Shown: piece by piece, positions 35,026 to 46,760 of the stretch
How the letters are laid out: each line of letters starts with the position of its first letter
Numbering within the stretch: the first letter of the stretch is position 1
NCBI RefSeq assembly: GCF_900142705.1
Contig: NZ_FRBV01000001.1
Coordinates: 496,001 to 560,000 of the forward strand
Length of the DNA stretch: 64,000 nt
Direction: 5' to 3'
From: Nitrosospira sp. Nsp11
Lineage (GTDB): Bacteria; Pseudomonadota; Gammaproteobacteria; Burkholderiales; Nitrosomonadaceae
The notes under the pieces: model-generated
What the model saw: only the letters and a program-made list of their open reading frames with translations
Told to the model about the DNA's origin: nothing
Databases searched by the model: none
Translations under genes and position numbers: made by a program

Positions 35026-36231
35026 CTAAGAGGAGATCGTTACCCTGGCGAATTTTCGCTTGCCTACTTGCACTACTGCGGTTTCACCACGACCTAATTT
35101 GACGGTCTTGTCGCTGACTTTTTCGCCATTCAACCTTACGCCACCCTGTTCGATCAAGCGTAGCGCCTCTGTCGTACTGGCGGTTAGTCCGGCTTGCTTA
35201 AGTAACTGTGTAATTTGCAACCCTTCAGCGTCAGTATACAACATCTTTTGAGGCATGTCATCTGGTACGCCACCGCGCCTGAATCGCGCCTCAAAGTCGA
35301 CTAACGCAGATTCTGCGTCGTGTGTGCTGTGGAAGCGGGCAACGAGCTCTTGCGCGAACATCACTTTGACATCGCGCGGGTTGCGGCCGCCTCTCACTTC
35401 CTGCTGCCACTGACGAATGATGCTGACAGGCTCAAATGATAATAGCTCGATATATCGCCACATCAACTCATCGGAAATCGACATGAGCTTGCCAAACATA
35501 TCAGTGGGATTCTCGGTAATGCCAATATAGTTGCCAGCTGACTTGGACATTTTGTTGACGCCATCCAACCCCTCAAGAAGCGGCATGGTAATAATACACT
35601 GCGGTAATTGTCCGAAGTGCTTCTGCAATTCCCGCCCCATCAGCAAATTGAATTTCTGATCGGTGCCGCCCAGTTCGATATCTGCCTTAAGCGCAACTGA
35701 ATCGTAGCCCTGAATTAGCGGATACAAAAATTCGTGGATAGCGATGGCCTTATTACTTCGGTAGCGTTTGCCAAAGTCTTCACGCTCCAGCATGCGTGCA
35801 ACAGTATGCGTCGCCGCCAGTTTGATCAGATCGGCTGCATTGAGCTTATCCATCCAGCTGGAATTGAATACCACCTCGGTCTGCTCGGGCCTGAGTATGC
35901 GAAAGACCTGGTTCTGGTAGGATTTGGCATTCTCAGCCACTTGCTCGCGAGAAAGAACGGGGCGCGTCGTATTCTTTCCGCTGGGATCGCCGATCATGCC
36001 GGTAAAATCACCAATCAGGAATAGGGCGCGATGCCCTAAATCCTGTAAATGGCGAATCTTGTTGAGCAGAACGGTATGACCCAGGTGCAGGTCGGGTGCC
36101 GTGGGGTCAAACCCGGCCTTGACCCTGAGCGGGCGATTTAAAGCAAGCTTTTGCTCCAGTTCGTCTTCGGGCAGAGTCTCGCTGCAACCATGTTTGATGA
36201 TTTCCAGCTGTTCTGAAATTGGTATGGTCAC
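35026..36231 (-). CDS. tyrS: Tyrosyl-tRNA synthetase
   Basis: TyrS charges tRNA-Tyr. The 401 residues have the class I motifs: HLGH in [18 protein letters not shown] (about 47-50) and KMSKS in [14 protein letters not shown] (about 231-235). The tyrosine pocket has [11 protein letters not shown] and [16 protein letters not shown]. The C-terminal 65 residues form an S4-like RNA-binding domain ([14 protein letters not shown]). [14 protein letters not shown] places it in the second bacterial TyrRS subgroup rather than with E. coli TyrS. It lies directly upstream of the rrn promoter. Confidence 0.95.
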   Translation of the reverse strand: MTIPISEQLEIIKHGCSETLPEDELEQKLALNRPLRVKAGFDPTAPDLHLGHTVLLNKIRHLQDLGHRALFLIGDFTGMIGDPSGKNTTRPVLSREQVAENAKSYQNQVFRILRPEQTEVVFNSSWMDKLNAADLIKLAATHTVARMLEREDFGKRYRSNKAIAIHEFLYPLIQGYDSVALKADIELGGTDQKFNLLMGRELQKHFGQLPQCIITMPLLEGLDGVNKMSKSAGNYIGITENPTDMFGKLMSISDELMWRYIELLSFEPVSIIRQWQQEVRGGRNPRDVKVMFAQELVARFHSTHDAESALVDFEARFRRGGVPDDMPQKMLYTDAEGLQITQLLKQAGLTASTTEALRLIEQGGVRLNGEKVSDKTVKLGRGETAVVQVGKRKFARVTISS

Positions 36232-36249
36232 AGGAACGCCGGGAGTATA

Positions 36250-36867
36250 TTACCTACAATTATCCGCTGCAAAACCCCAATTGATCAGCTTGTCCAGCAC
36301 AGCATTGACATAATCCACACGACGATTCTGATAATCCAGATAGTAGGCGTGTTCCCACACGTCAATCGTCAATATTGGCTTTATCCCTTTGGTCAACGGC
36401 AGATCCGCATTGCCGGTCTTGCTGACCTGAAGCTTATCGCCATCTTGTACCAGCCATGCCCAACCGCTGCCAAACTGGGTTGTCGCCGCAGTCGCCAATT
36501 CCTTTTTGCAAGCTTCGACGCTACCAAAAGAGGCTTCTATTTTTTGCTTCAGCGCTGCCGGAGGCTCGCCGCCGCCTTTAGGCGTCAGGGAATTCCAGTA
36601 GAAAGTGTGATTCCAGACCTGGGCTGCGTTATTGAAAATTCCGGTTTTGTCCGCTTTGCCGGCTACCGAAGCAATGATCTCCTCCAGGGATAAATCCTCG
36701 AGCTCCGTCCCGGCTATCAGTTTGTTGAGGTTGTCGACATAAGTCTTGTGATGCTTGCCATAATGAAAACTCAGCGTATTTGCGGAAATGACGGGGTCCA
36801 GCGCATTATCCGAATAGGGTAAAGGCGGCAGAACATGCGGCGCACTTTCAGTCTTTTGGTTGCTCAT
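36250..36867 (-). CDS. sodB: Superoxide dismutase, iron type
   Basis: SodB removes superoxide in the cytoplasm. The 205-residue protein has no signal peptide. Metal ligands are His35 (FHYGKHH), the His of [10 protein letters not shown], and Asp and His of [15 protein letters not shown]. The [10 protein letters not shown] and FGSGWAWLV motifs favour iron over manganese. The first 13 residues ([13 protein letters not shown]) are slightly longer than in E. coli. It ends 18 bases before tyrS starts, so the two may share a transcript. Confidence 0.93.
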   Translation of the reverse strand: MSNQKTESAPHVLPPLPYSDNALDPVISANTLSFHYGKHHKTYVDNLNKLIAGTELEDLSLEEIIASVAGKADKTGIFNNAAQVWNHTFYWNSLTPKGGGEPPAALKQKIEASFGSVEACKKELATAATTQFGSGWAWLVQDGDKLQVSKTGNADLPLTKGIKPILTIDVWEHAYYLDYQNRRVDYVNAVLDKLINWGFAADNCR

Positions 36868-37583
36868 GATTTTTGCTCCTGTGTGGTGACATAAAATCCG
36901 ATCCCTTCCCGTTTGCGAAATACGAGTAGTAAGTTATTTCCGGGGAAATAAATAAAACCGATCGATACGCTGTTACCAAGATCACTCAAGAACAACGTAT
37001 TCCGATTCAGTTACGGGACCACTTGAACGACGACCGATCGAAAAGAGAAGTCGAGGTTGGCTCCGGTATAGCTGGATCAGGCGATAACACTTATAAGCAG
37101 TATATCCGAAATAAGCGGAAAATAGCGCACTGCTGTTGGGCGGCATACGGAGTTGGAGCGCAGACGGATCAGTCCGCCATCTCACTTTCCGGTCTGTTGA
37201 CCCGATGGTCAACACTTGCTGAGAGCAGGTAGCGATCTAATGCTTCGCGCAAACAATACTGCCCCAATCCGCTATCGCGCGCCAGAGGCGAAATCAAATA
37301 CACTGAGAGAAGCCCAAATCAGATCAGGAGCGCATCACGCATGGACGCATGGTCGATGGACGCAACAGAAGATATGTGTGGTGTGGAGATTTGGAAAGAT
37401 GAATCATTCGAAGGCTTGAGATCAAGCCGAGAATGGAAAAGTCTAAGCTTGAACCATGAGAACTTTAATCAATACGCTGTGGTGAAAGCCGTCCCGAAAT
37501 CACATCGTCACATCGCAATGAGAGGTCATTGCGATTACCTCACCCGTGCCGGATGTGCGTCAAAAATCCAACCCTATCAAGCG
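36868..37583. other. Long stretch without a recognisable gene
   Basis: About 715 bases between sodB and the hemoglobin gene, unusually long for this window. Open frames of 67-137 residues exist on both strands but none has a good ribosome binding site or family resemblance. A perfect 10-bp inverted repeat is at 37512-37535. The sodB promoter should be near 36870-36960. Confidence 0.4.
37512..37535. repeat. 10-bp perfect inverted repeat
   Basis: ATCGCAATGA and TCATTGCGAT are separated by GAGG. It is 49 bases beyond the hemoglobin stop codon on the minus strand. No U-run follows, so it is a poor intrinsic terminator and could be an operator or transcript-end stabiliser. Confidence 0.5.
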
Positions 37584-38015
37584 CTATGCGCCATCGAGTT
37601 CAACCAGTTGCTTGTCGGGGTAGCGCTCCATCTGATATCTCAACCACAGCCTGCTACCGATATGCAGTGCCAGCGTATCGGCATTGAACTGCAGATCCCG
37701 ATTTTCCATCTCACTTGTGGTTTCGCGAAAAAGTTGGATCCACCGCTCAAATAATTTGGAAGTGAGGCCGGGCAGGGCCACATGCTTGGGCATGGGGGCA
37801 CCGCGAAAATGGCTCGTTCCGCGCAGCTTCATCGACCAGAAATTGATCATCTGCACAAAATGTGCGTCCCAATTGGTAACATGCGCTTCAAAAATCGGGC
37901 CTAGCAACGGATCTTTTCTGGCTCTTGCATAAAAAGTATGAACCAGCCGAGAAATTTCCTCTTCAGTACACAAGTCAGGATAGGGTGCTATAAACTCTGG
38001 TTGTGGCGTAGTCAT
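37584..38015 (-). CDS. Group III truncated hemoglobin
   Basis: The 143-residue protein fits group III truncated hemoglobins: B-helix LVHTFYARARKDPLLGPIF, then NWDAHFVQMINFWSMKL, and proximal histidine 78 in PMPKHVALPGL. The C-terminal W-LF-ET and RLWLRYQ helices complete the fold. Such proteins bind oxygen or nitric oxide and may detoxify NO. That would suit an ammonia oxidiser, which makes NO, but this is an inference from the probable lineage. It lies between the empty region and rpoS and is probably transcribed alone. Confidence 0.85.
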   Translation of the reverse strand: MTTPQPEFIAPYPDLCTEEEISRLVHTFYARARKDPLLGPIFEAHVTNWDAHFVQMINFWSMKLRGTSHFRGAPMPKHVALPGLTSKLFERWIQLFRETTSEMENRDLQFNADTLALHIGSRLWLRYQMERYPDKQLVELDGA

Positions 38016-38248
38016 AGTTAGTCAGAAAATAATAAAGTTATTACCGCAGCGATATGGCAGGGGTTGCTGGCTTAGGGCGCCCGGAAAAACTAGCGCAATG
38101 GCTGAAATTGCAATTTTCGTACTTTAGGCAGTATTCTATGTGACAAGTTTGCCTGAGTAAAGAGTCAATGCAGGTTTACCACATCTTTAAAAAGATCCTG
38201 GTCCTTCAATCTAAAAAATACCAGAACTGGAAAAACTGAAATCTAGAA

Positions 38249-39205
38249 CTAGAACACCCCATCCCTGGATACCCCATCGCACCTTAGCATTACCCGTAAT
38301 GTCTGCAGTGCTTCCAACTGAATCTGGCGCACGCGTTCCCGCGTGAGATCGAGATTCGTCGCCAGTTGTTCCAGTGTCTGGATTTCGTATCCGTTAAGGC
38401 CGTAGCGCTTTTCAATGATGAGTCTTTGCTTGTCATTCAGCCGGTTCAGCCATTCCTGGATGCGACATTTGATCTCGGATTGTTCCATCATATGGTCGGG
38501 GCCGGGATTATTATCGTCGGCGATGGCATCACCAATGGACAATGATGGATCGACATCAAGAGGCGCATCCAATGACATCATGCTCATGTTCAAGGACAAC
38601 ATTCTTTGCACTTCCTTGATCGGCCGTCCTAGTAAATGCGCTATATCCTCCGGTTTGGGTTCCTTTCCCGTATGCGCTTCCAGATGACGAGCGGCGTGTA
38701 AAATGATATTCAAGTCTTTGATGACATGCACCGGCAAACGGATAGTTCGCGACTGATTCATAATGCACCGTTCGATGTTCTGCCGTATCCACCACGTCGC
38801 GTATGTCGAAAAACGAAATCCACGCTCCGGGTCGAACTTGTCCAGTGCATGCATCATGCCCATATTTCCTTCTTCGATCAGGTCCAGTAACGCGACGCCA
38901 TGCTTGGTATAGTGTTTTGCTATATTGACCACCAAGCGCAGGTTGCATTCGATCATTTTCTGACGCGCATCAAAATCATTCTGCCTGACCAGGCGTGTCA
39001 ATTTCGCCTCTTCCTTCGCACTCAACAGCGCGTTGTGGCCGATATCATTGAAGTAGATCTGGGTGACATCAGTCAGGAGGAAGTCGCTGGGAGGCTCGGC
39101 GGCAGCGCTGGAGGGCGCTTCGGAAATCTCAAGGGCATCATCGGGGTCCGCAACATCTGTCTTGTCATAGGACTCCTCGTCGGGATACTGTAGCTGATTC
39201 ATCAT
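38249..39205 (-). CDS. rpoS: RNA polymerase sigma factor RpoS
   Basis: RpoS directs stationary-phase and general stress transcription. The 318 residues carry region 1.2 ([16 protein letters not shown]), region 2 with [14 protein letters not shown] and [19 protein letters not shown], region 3, and region 4 with the helix-turn-helix [18 protein letters not shown]. The RpoS-type residues [18 protein letters not shown] separate it from RpoD. The ATG at 39205 has AGGA upstream. It is four bases after nlpD, in the order surE-pcm-nlpD-rpoS; additional rpoS promoters inside nlpD are known in E. coli. Confidence 0.95.
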   Translation of the reverse strand: MMNQLQYPDEESYDKTDVADPDDALEISEAPSSAAAEPPSDFLLTDVTQIYFNDIGHNALLSAKEEAKLTRLVRQNDFDARQKMIECNLRLVVNIAKHYTKHGVALLDLIEEGNMGMMHALDKFDPERGFRFSTYATWWIRQNIERCIMNQSRTIRLPVHVIKDLNIILHAARHLEAHTGKEPKPEDIAHLLGRPIKEVQRMLSLNMSMMSLDAPLDVDPSLSIGDAIADDNNPGPDHMMEQSEIKCRIQEWLNRLNDKQRLIIEKRYGLNGYEIQTLEQLATNLDLTRERVRQIQLEALQTLRVMLRCDGVSRDGVF

Positions 39206-39209
39206 GGGC

Positions 39210-40178
39210 TCATCCTGATATTCCGGGTAAATGCTTCAAGGGGTCAACCGGTTTTCCATTCTTGCGAATTTCAAAATGAAGTTTCACCAGACTCGCATCG
39301 CTATTTCCCATCTCGGCGATTTTCTCGCCTTTTACTACTGTTTGTCCTTCTTTCACCAGGATTTTGCTGTTGTGAGCATAGGCGCTGAGATAAGTATTGT
39401 TATGCTTGATAATGATAAGCTTGCCGTAACCGCGCAACCCGGCGCCGCTATAGACCACCTTGCCATTAGCAGATGCGGTTACCGCTTGTCCGGCAGTGCC
39501 TGAAATATCGATCCCTTTGGAACTTTCCGAGAAAACGCCCAATATCTTGCCCCTGGTTGGCCAGATCCAGTCGACGCGATCGCCGTCATTGAGTTCTTCT
39601 GAAGCTGGAGGTATCGGATTAATTTCGGTACCGGTATTCTTCTCGGTCATCGGATCGGCTTTTACCGGCGCCACCAAGGGAGGTGCGCCCGGTAAGCCTT
39701 TCAATTGCGCGACGGCCTGATCCGAATAAGGTAGTTTGAACGCCCTGGGTTCTGTTTTCAGCTTATCCGTGTTGGCCTGAGGTTTTGCTCCGATTGGGGA
39801 GACGATGAAAGGTGTGGTTACGGCCCGGGATGGCAGCGTGGTTTCCCGGATGGGAAATAACGATGGCTGTGCCAGCAGGGAAGGCGAGGATAAGTAAAGT
39901 TGCTGTCCAACATGAATGGCGCCCGGATCCGTAATGTCATTCCATTCCGCCAAACTCTTCTGGTCGATGCCATGGCTCAGCGCGATGCTGTATAGCGTGT
40001 CACCTTTTTTTATGATATATGCATCGGGTCGACGAACGGACACCTCGGGCTTGGCATTTTCCGCTTCTACCGTGGCGCTATCGACTACCGGCGCGCGATA
40101 AGGCGTGGATTCACAACCCGTCATTAAAAGGCATAAAACGAGAAGCGAGCAATAGGCTGAAGAAAAAAAACTGCTCAT
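39210..40178 (-). CDS. nlpD: Murein hydrolase activator NlpD (lipoprotein)
   Basis: NlpD activates an amidase during cell separation. From the ATG at 40178 it has 322 residues with a lipoprotein signal peptide (lipobox LMTGC). The frame continues upstream to an ATG at 40262, but that extension would hide the signal peptide. A LysM domain ([18 protein letters not shown]) binds peptidoglycan, followed by a proline-rich linker and a C-terminal M23/LytM domain ([20 protein letters not shown]). The zinc ligands are degenerate (KGIDIS instead of HxxxD), as in other NlpD proteins, so it should be an activator and not an enzyme. It is followed by rpoS. Confidence 0.92.
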   Translation of the reverse strand: MSSFFSSAYCSLLVLCLLMTGCESTPYRAPVVDSATVEAENAKPEVSVRRPDAYIIKKGDTLYSIALSHGIDQKSLAEWNDITDPGAIHVGQQLYLSSPSLLAQPSLFPIRETTLPSRAVTTPFIVSPIGAKPQANTDKLKTEPRAFKLPYSDQAVAQLKGLPGAPPLVAPVKADPMTEKNTGTEINPIPPASEELNDGDRVDWIWPTRGKILGVFSESSKGIDISGTAGQAVTASANGKVVYSGAGLRGYGKLIIIKHNNTYLSAYAHNSKILVKEGQTVVKGEKIAEMGNSDASLVKLHFEIRKNGKPVDPLKHLPGISG

Positions 40179-40285
40179 ACAAAATGAACGACATCCCCTG
40201 AAAATTTCGCGGCATGATGAATCACTGTTCAAATGCTTCTGCCTGATCCTGGCATGCCTCATTCCCGTCTCTTATTTTGCATCGT

Positions 40286-40948
40286 TTAACGTTTCCAGAT
40301 TCCGGGTAATATCGGGACAAACCTGACCTCGTCAAGCATTGTCTCAGTATAACCCTGCAAATTACGTTCGATAACGCACAGATACTGATCCTGGCTTCCC
40401 TTGGGAAAAACTATTCTGCCGCGAATCGCTAATTGTTCAAGTAACGTTGCTGGAATATGCGTAGCCGCAGCGGTAAAAATAATGCCATCGAACGGTGCGG
40501 ACTCGGGCAACCCGAGCAAACCGTCAGCATGCTTCAGGCGGACATTGTTGAGGCGCAATTGCCGTAAACGTGTGCGGGTGCGGGTAAGCAAGGGCCCGAC
40601 TCTCTCGATCGAATAAACCTCGCGGGCAAACTGCGCCAGCACAGCCGTCTGGTAGCCGCAGCCCGAGCCAATCTCAAGCACCTTGTCTATGCCCGAACCC
40701 GCGCGCAGCAGCTCACTCATGCGCGCTACGGTAAATGGACTCGAAATGGTCTGACCAAAATTGATAGGCAATGCCACATCGTCATAAGCACGGTTTGCCA
40801 GGACCTCCTCGACAAAGATGTGGCGGGGGACGACGTTCATTGCCGCCAGCACCACTTCATCAACGATGCCTCGCGCTCTCAGACGCTCGATCATGCGCGC
40901 ACGAGTACGCGCCGACGTCATGCCGATACCGGAGTAGTGGATGTTCAA
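40286..40948 (-). CDS. pcm: Protein-L-isoaspartate O-methyltransferase
   Basis: Pcm starts repair of damaged aspartyl residues by methylating isoaspartate. The 220 residues show the SAM motif VLEIGSGCGYQTAVLAQ (about 90-106), the family motif ISSPFTVARMSELL before it, and FDGIIFTAAATHIP after it. An internal ATG at 40921 (MTSARTRARM) is a possible start. It sits between surE and nlpD in the standard stress cluster. Confidence 0.94.
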   Translation of the reverse strand: MNIHYSGIGMTSARTRARMIERLRARGIVDEVVLAAMNVVPRHIFVEEVLANRAYDDVALPINFGQTISSPFTVARMSELLRAGSGIDKVLEIGSGCGYQTAVLAQFAREVYSIERVGPLLTRTRTRLRQLRLNNVRLKHADGLLGLPESAPFDGIIFTAAATHIPATLLEQLAIRGRIVFPKGSQDQYLCVIERNLQGYTETMLDEVRFVPILPGIWKR

Positions 40949-41008
40949 ATTAGCTATACCTTGAACAGGCGGTGTTCAACCATGCACAATAACCAAAACG
41001 CTGCGCTG

Positions 41009-41749
41009 CTATTTCAACCACTCTTTTACTGCATCCAACTGCCCATATCGTGTCAAGTCGATTTGCAGCGGAGTCACCGATACACGGTTACGCTGAATGG
41101 CAAGAAAATCCGTGCCCTCTCCCGCATCCTGAGCAGGCCCGGCTGCGCCTACCCAGTAGACTGTATTCCCGCGCGGGCTCTGCGATTTGATTACGGGCTC
41201 CGCCTTATGCCGGCGGCCAAGCCGGGTAACCTCGATGCCTTGCAATTCATCGTACGGTATGTCGGGTACATTGATGTTAAGCAATACTGTCCCGTGAAGC
41301 TTGTCGTTTTGGAAACGTTGTACTACTTCAGTCGCTATACGTGCGGCGGTGGAGAAATTACCGGTGGAAAAGCTGGCAAGAGAAATGGCAATAGAAGGAA
41401 TGCCCAGCAAGAACCCCTCCGTGGCAGCAGCTACGGTACCGGAATAAATCGTATCGTCACCCATGTTGGCGCCATCATTTATCCCCGACACCACCATGTC
41501 CGGCAATGTGTCGAGCATGCCGGTGACCGCCAGATGCACGCAATCCGTTGGCGTACCGTTGACATAAAAAAACCCATTATGGGACTTGCGGAGACTCAGG
41601 GGCCGATCGAGCGTAAGAGAGTTGCTGGCGCCACTCCGGTCGCGTTCCGGCGCAACTACGATGATATCTGCAATAACGGAAAGCGCTTCGGCGAGACAGG
41701 CGAGGCCTGGCGCAAAATACCCATCGTCGTTACTGAGCAATATGCGCAT
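41009..41749 (-). CDS. surE: 5'-nucleotidase / stationary-phase survival protein SurE
   Basis: SurE is a metal-dependent nucleoside monophosphatase. The 246 residues start with the catalytic motif [15 protein letters not shown], whose paired aspartates bind the metal, followed by [14 protein letters not shown] and the conserved [20 protein letters not shown] with the metal-binding Asn. It heads the surE-pcm-nlpD-rpoS group, 60 bases before pcm. Confidence 0.95.
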   Translation of the reverse strand: MRILLSNDDGYFAPGLACLAEALSVIADIIVVAPERDRSGASNSLTLDRPLSLRKSHNGFFYVNGTPTDCVHLAVTGMLDTLPDMVVSGINDGANMGDDTIYSGTVAAATEGFLLGIPSIAISLASFSTGNFSTAARIATEVVQRFQNDKLHGTVLLNINVPDIPYDELQGIEVTRLGRRHKAEPVIKSQSPRGNTVYWVGAAGPAQDAGEGTDFLAIQRNRVSVTPLQIDLTRYGQLDAVKEWLK

Positions 41750-41855
41750 TCGAACAGTTACCCAAGTGATTTTTTAGCTTATCGGGAGAAAAACATTCGC
41801 AAACGGTGCTGATAAGCCCGTAATATCCGACAGAATCAATCAATCCGTAACTTGA

Positions 41856-41933
<78 letters not shown>

Positions 41934-42034
41934 AACGTGGAATTATAACAACAAGCCACGAGGTAAGGAACCTTAGAAATTGCTATTGCTGTTTTGTGAA
42001 CCGTAGAGCGAGAGAGCGGGACTACGGAAATGGA

Positions 42035-42415
42035 TCAAGATCGAAGTAAAGACACAACACTTTTGATTTCGTCTCTCAATAGCGCCAGATCGACTGATGA
42101 GGAATGCGGAGCAACCGAATCGGGAACAGAAAGGGCTGCCTCGACCATATTTTGCCCCAAACGGCTGCGAGCCCCATGAATGGTGAAGCCGTGCTCGTAG
42201 AGCAACTCCCGGATGCGGCGAATCAGCAACACCTCATGGCGCTGATAATAGCGGCGGTTGCCGCGCCGCTTGACGGGCTTCAGCTGTGTAAATTCCTGTT
42301 CCCAATACCGCAATACATGTGGCTTGACGCCACATAACTCGCTAACCTCGCCAATGGTGAAATAACGCTTAGCCGGAATGGGCGGCAAAGCGTTACTCGG
42401 CGTTACGTTTTCCAT
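42035..42415 (-). CDS. MerR-family transcriptional regulator
   Basis: The 126-residue protein has an N-terminal MerR helix-turn-helix ([22 protein letters not shown]) followed by the second wing ([22 protein letters not shown]) and a short helical tail. It lacks a cysteine-rich ligand pocket, so no metal sensing is suggested. Genes of this type follow ihfA in many beta- and gammaproteobacteria, and their targets are mostly unknown. The start overlaps the ihfA end by 23 bases. Confidence 0.88.
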   Translation of the reverse strand: MENVTPSNALPPIPAKRYFTIGEVSELCGVKPHVLRYWEQEFTQLKPVKRRGNRRYYQRHEVLLIRRIRELLYEHGFTIHGARSRLGQNMVEAALSVPDSVAPHSSSVDLALLRDEIKSVVSLLRS

Positions 42416-42701
42416 CCTGATTCTTTTCCACCATTGCCTTCAATTTCTGGCTGGCGTGAAAAGTGACGACTCTTCTGGCGGTAATAGGAATCTCTTCACC
42501 TGTCTTGGGGTTGCGACCAGGACGTTGCGGTTTGTCGCGCAGCTGGAAATTGCCAAAACCGGAAAGTTTGACGCCATCGCCGTTTTGCAGGGCGACGCGA
42601 ACCTCCTCGTAAAAGGATTCCACCATGTCTTTGGCTTCGCGCTTGTTGAATCCAACTTTTTCAAAAAGCAAATCCGCCAGCTCGGCCTTTGTTAAGGTCA
42701 T
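42393..42701 (-). CDS. ihfA: Integration host factor alpha subunit
   Basis: IhfA forms with IhfB a sequence-specific DNA-bending protein. The ATG at 42701, preceded by GAGGGAG, gives 102 residues with the standard N-terminus [20 protein letters not shown]. The DNA-binding beta arm reads [20 protein letters not shown], including the Arg-Asn-Pro turn. The frame stays open upstream, but that part is not conserved. It is 342 bases after pheT, in the common pheST-ihfA order. Confidence 0.96.
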   Translation of the reverse strand: MTLTKAELADLLFEKVGFNKREAKDMVESFYEEVRVALQNGDGVKLSGFGNFQLRDKPQRPGRNPKTGEEIPITARRVVTFHASQKLKAMVEKNQDGKRNAE

Positions 42702-43043
42702 AGTCTCCCTCACCTGTTTAGTTACTTTCAAACCTGGTAGCCTCTGAATAATTTCCGGGGAGCACTCAGTTGCCAGCTGAGTTGGCAAAAAGAAGATCAC
42801 AAGACGCCATGATGGCCTATGGCCTGCAAGCATAACAGCGAGTATTCGCTTCACTGACGCAGGCTCGGACGGCTCGGCCTTATATGGCTGTGGTGAAGCC
42901 GAATCATTCGCACACTCCGCCTTCGGCCATCGTCTCTCCACCTCGGGATCTCTACGAATTCGGCACCACTGCGGATCACTACCGTCTCGCTGGCGCCGCA
43001 GTCGCCGGCTGATACATAGCCCCTGATAATTCTCCTGCTTTTA
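42702..43043 (-). other. pheT-ihfA intergenic region
   Basis: A gap of 342 bases. E. coli pheT and ihfA are almost adjacent, so the longer gap suggests a separate ihfA promoter here. I could not identify a gene or a clear terminator. Confidence 0.4.
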
Positions 43044-45422
43044 TCAGCTGCGGAGCTTTGCCCCGAACTGATTCTGCAAAACATTTATCAACTGTGCGAC
43101 AACCCGATCTGCTTCCGCATCGGTTAACGTTTTTTGAGTATCTTGTAATAACATACGGAATGCAAGACTTTTTTTGCCGTTTTCCATACCTTTGCCATGA
43201 TACACATCAAACAGGGAAATTTCCGAAATAACGGCCAATTTCTCGGCGTACATGCAGTTCAGCATTGCCTGAACGCGAACATCCTCCGGTACCACCACGG
43301 CAATATCCCGCCGTATGGGTGGATATTTCGAAATCTCTGCCGCGTTCGGCAGGGTTCGTGCCATTATGCTTGCCGCCTCCAACTCGAACAGCACAACCGA
43401 TTTGGGCAAGCCAAATTTTTGCTGCCAGCGAGGGTGAAGCTCTCCCACATAGCCGGCGATTTTGCTATCCACGCGGATCAGAGCGGATTTCCCGGGATGC
43501 AGCGCCGGGTGGGGCGCCGCTTCGACTTCAACTGCTGCTGGGAAAAATAGCGCTTCGATATCTGCTTTTACATCATAAAAATCCACCGCGCGCGCGCGCT
43601 CGCCCCACTGCTCAGTCATTGCATCTCCGTAGCAAAGGCCGGCTAATTTTTCATGTTGCGCGTAGACCTCGCCGCTTTTTTCGAAGCAACCTCCAATTTC
43701 AAATAGACGTATTCTTGTCTGCTTACGGTTGAGGTTGAATTGCAGGTTCGATATAAGGCCGCCGATCAGGCTGCTGCGCATTACCGCTAACTGATTGGAA
43801 AGGGGGTTTTTCAATGCTACCGGCGCGGTGTTGCCTGCCAGCTCCAACTCCCAGGAGGCATCTACAAAAGCATAATTGATGACTTCCTGGTAATCCCGCC
43901 CTGTCATGCTTTCCCTCAACCGTGCGAGGGATTTTAACATTTCAGGCGCAGGCAGCATGCCCAGTTTCATCTGGGGCAAGGTAGCGGGTATAAAATTGTA
44001 ACCGTGTATGCGCGCCAGTTCTTCGATCAGGTCTTCCTCGATGGCAAGATCGAAGCGGTAAGTCGGGGGCGTAACCTGGAAGACATCGCCCACCACGGAA
44101 AAGCTGAATTGCAGGCGGCGAAATAATTCGGCGATTCTGGCTTCACCAAGATCTATGCCCAGAACTCTTCGGGTCCGTTCCACGCGAAGGCGGATGGGGT
44201 CGCGTTGCGGCAACTTGCCTCTGATCTCGGTAATCGGCCCCGTCTCACCGCCGCAAATATCCAGGATCAAACCCGTTGCGCGCTCCATCGCGTCGCGTGT
44301 CGCGCCAAAATCGACGCCCCGCTCAAAGCGATACGCTGAATCCGAACTAAACCCGAGGGAAAATGATTTGCCGGAGATCACCTCAGGGCTGAAAAAAGCG
44401 CTTTCCAGAAATATATCGGTTGCCCCTTGAACCACTCCACTTTCATCCCCACCCATGATACCGGCGAGCGCCAACGGCTTGACCTCATCCGCTATGACCA
44501 GCATGCCGGGTTGCAGCATAAGGTCTTCGCCGTTCAATAATTTGAGCCTTTCGCCGGGCTTGGCATAACGTACATGAATTGAGCCCCTGAGGGCACCCGC
44601 AATCTTTGCGAGATCGAAAGCATGGAGAGGCTGACCGATCTCCAGCATTACGTAATTGGTTATGTCCACCACAGCGTTGATCGAACGCAGGCCGCTACGT
44701 TCCAGGCGACGAAGTATCCACTGAGGAGTGGGAACATCGAGAGAAACGCCACGTACCACTCTGCCACAATAAAGCGGGCAAGCGTCCGGGGCGTCGACTT
44801 GTATCGTCAGGGCGTCATTCAACTGACCTTTAATCGGCTTGATCGTTAACGGCTTGAGATCTTCGGAAGTAATGGCGGCCACTTCCCGAGCAACACCACC
44901 TAACCCAAGGCAATCTCCGCGATTGGGTGTCAGCTTGAGTGTAAGGAGTTTGTCCTCGAGTTCGTAATGATGCCGAAAATCCATACCGGTTGGCGCACTA
45001 TCCGGAAGCAGCAATAAACCGGCAGAGACTTCTTCCAAGCCCAGTTCCTTCGCTGAACATAACATTCCGGCGGATTCAATTCCACGTATCCTCGTCCGTT
45101 TAATGGTAAGACCCGGCAGTTCCGCGCCCTCCAGCGCACATGGCACCTTTACTCCGGAATGGACATTCACTGCACCACAGACAATCTGTAGCGGCTCAGC
45201 CGATTCCATCGAATCCGTGTTGACCTTGCAAACATAAAGATGATCTGCATCCGGATGTCTATGCACGGATAGCACTTCAGCCACCACTACCTTGCTAAAG
45301 GCCGGCGCGACCGGTTCAATAGCCTCAACTTCCAGGCCGGCCATGGTTAGCGCCTGAGCAAGGTTGCCTGTCGATAACGGCGGGTTAACGAAAGTGCGAA
45401 GCCAATTTTCTGAAAATTTCAT
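43044..45422 (-). CDS. pheT: Phenylalanyl-tRNA synthetase beta subunit
   Basis: The beta subunit edits mischarged tRNA and supports the alpha catalytic subunit. Its 792 residues are of standard size. The order is: N-terminal part, tRNA-binding OB domain (VVAEVLSVHRHPDADHLYVC), B3/B4 editing domain (LTPNRGDCLGLGGVAREVAA and VVDITNYVMLE), B5 domain, the inactive catalytic-like core, and the C-terminal FDX-ACB domain (YPPIRRDIAVVVPEDV). The start agrees with the family (MKFSENWLRTFVNP). pheS lies 273 bases upstream rather than directly adjacent. Confidence 0.95.
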   Translation of the reverse strand: MKFSENWLRTFVNPPLSTGNLAQALTMAGLEVEAIEPVAPAFSKVVVAEVLSVHRHPDADHLYVCKVNTDSMESAEPLQIVCGAVNVHSGVKVPCALEGAELPGLTIKRTRIRGIESAGMLCSAKELGLEEVSAGLLLLPDSAPTGMDFRHHYELEDKLLTLKLTPNRGDCLGLGGVAREVAAITSEDLKPLTIKPIKGQLNDALTIQVDAPDACPLYCGRVVRGVSLDVPTPQWILRRLERSGLRSINAVVDITNYVMLEIGQPLHAFDLAKIAGALRGSIHVRYAKPGERLKLLNGEDLMLQPGMLVIADEVKPLALAGIMGGDESGVVQGATDIFLESAFFSPEVISGKSFSLGFSSDSAYRFERGVDFGATRDAMERATGLILDICGGETGPITEIRGKLPQRDPIRLRVERTRRVLGIDLGEARIAELFRRLQFSFSVVGDVFQVTPPTYRFDLAIEEDLIEELARIHGYNFIPATLPQMKLGMLPAPEMLKSLARLRESMTGRDYQEVINYAFVDASWELELAGNTAPVALKNPLSNQLAVMRSSLIGGLISNLQFNLNRKQTRIRLFEIGGCFEKSGEVYAQHEKLAGLCYGDAMTEQWGERARAVDFYDVKADIEALFFPAAVEVEAAPHPALHPGKSALIRVDSKIAGYVGELHPRWQQKFGLPKSVVLFELEAASIMARTLPNAAEISKYPPIRRDIAVVVPEDVRVQAMLNCMYAEKLAVISEISLFDVYHGKGMENGKKSLAFRMLLQDTQKTLTDAEADRVVAQLINVLQNQFGAKLRS

Positions 45423-45695
45423 TTGAATTTATTCTCTTTGCGGAAGAGGCAGATCCGATGTCCTTGAGGTTGTCTTTCCTGAATCAAGGACCACGAGATA
45501 TCCTGTTGGGCGATTATCGCTTATCCGCTTTCGCGCTGTTCATGCTTTGCGCCCAAGGGCTCGCGTAACTTTCCCGCTATTCAGTATATTCGCAGGGGTA
45601 TTCGCGCCGTAAAGCGGGGTTCGCTTTCGTGCCTCTCAGATTGGATTACTAATTTGAGGCGTGCAAAACGCTATTTCGGTATTCCCGTTGTTCTT

Positions 45696-46742
<1,047 letters not shown>

Positions 46743-46760
46743 TTACCGAATCCAAACAAG

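Noticed and set aside
37341-37754. 137-codon plus-strand frame
   Set aside because: Half of it is antisense to the truncated hemoglobin gene, and the rest has no family resemblance.
40820-41812. 330-codon plus-strand frame
   Set aside because: It is antisense to pcm and surE, both certain genes.
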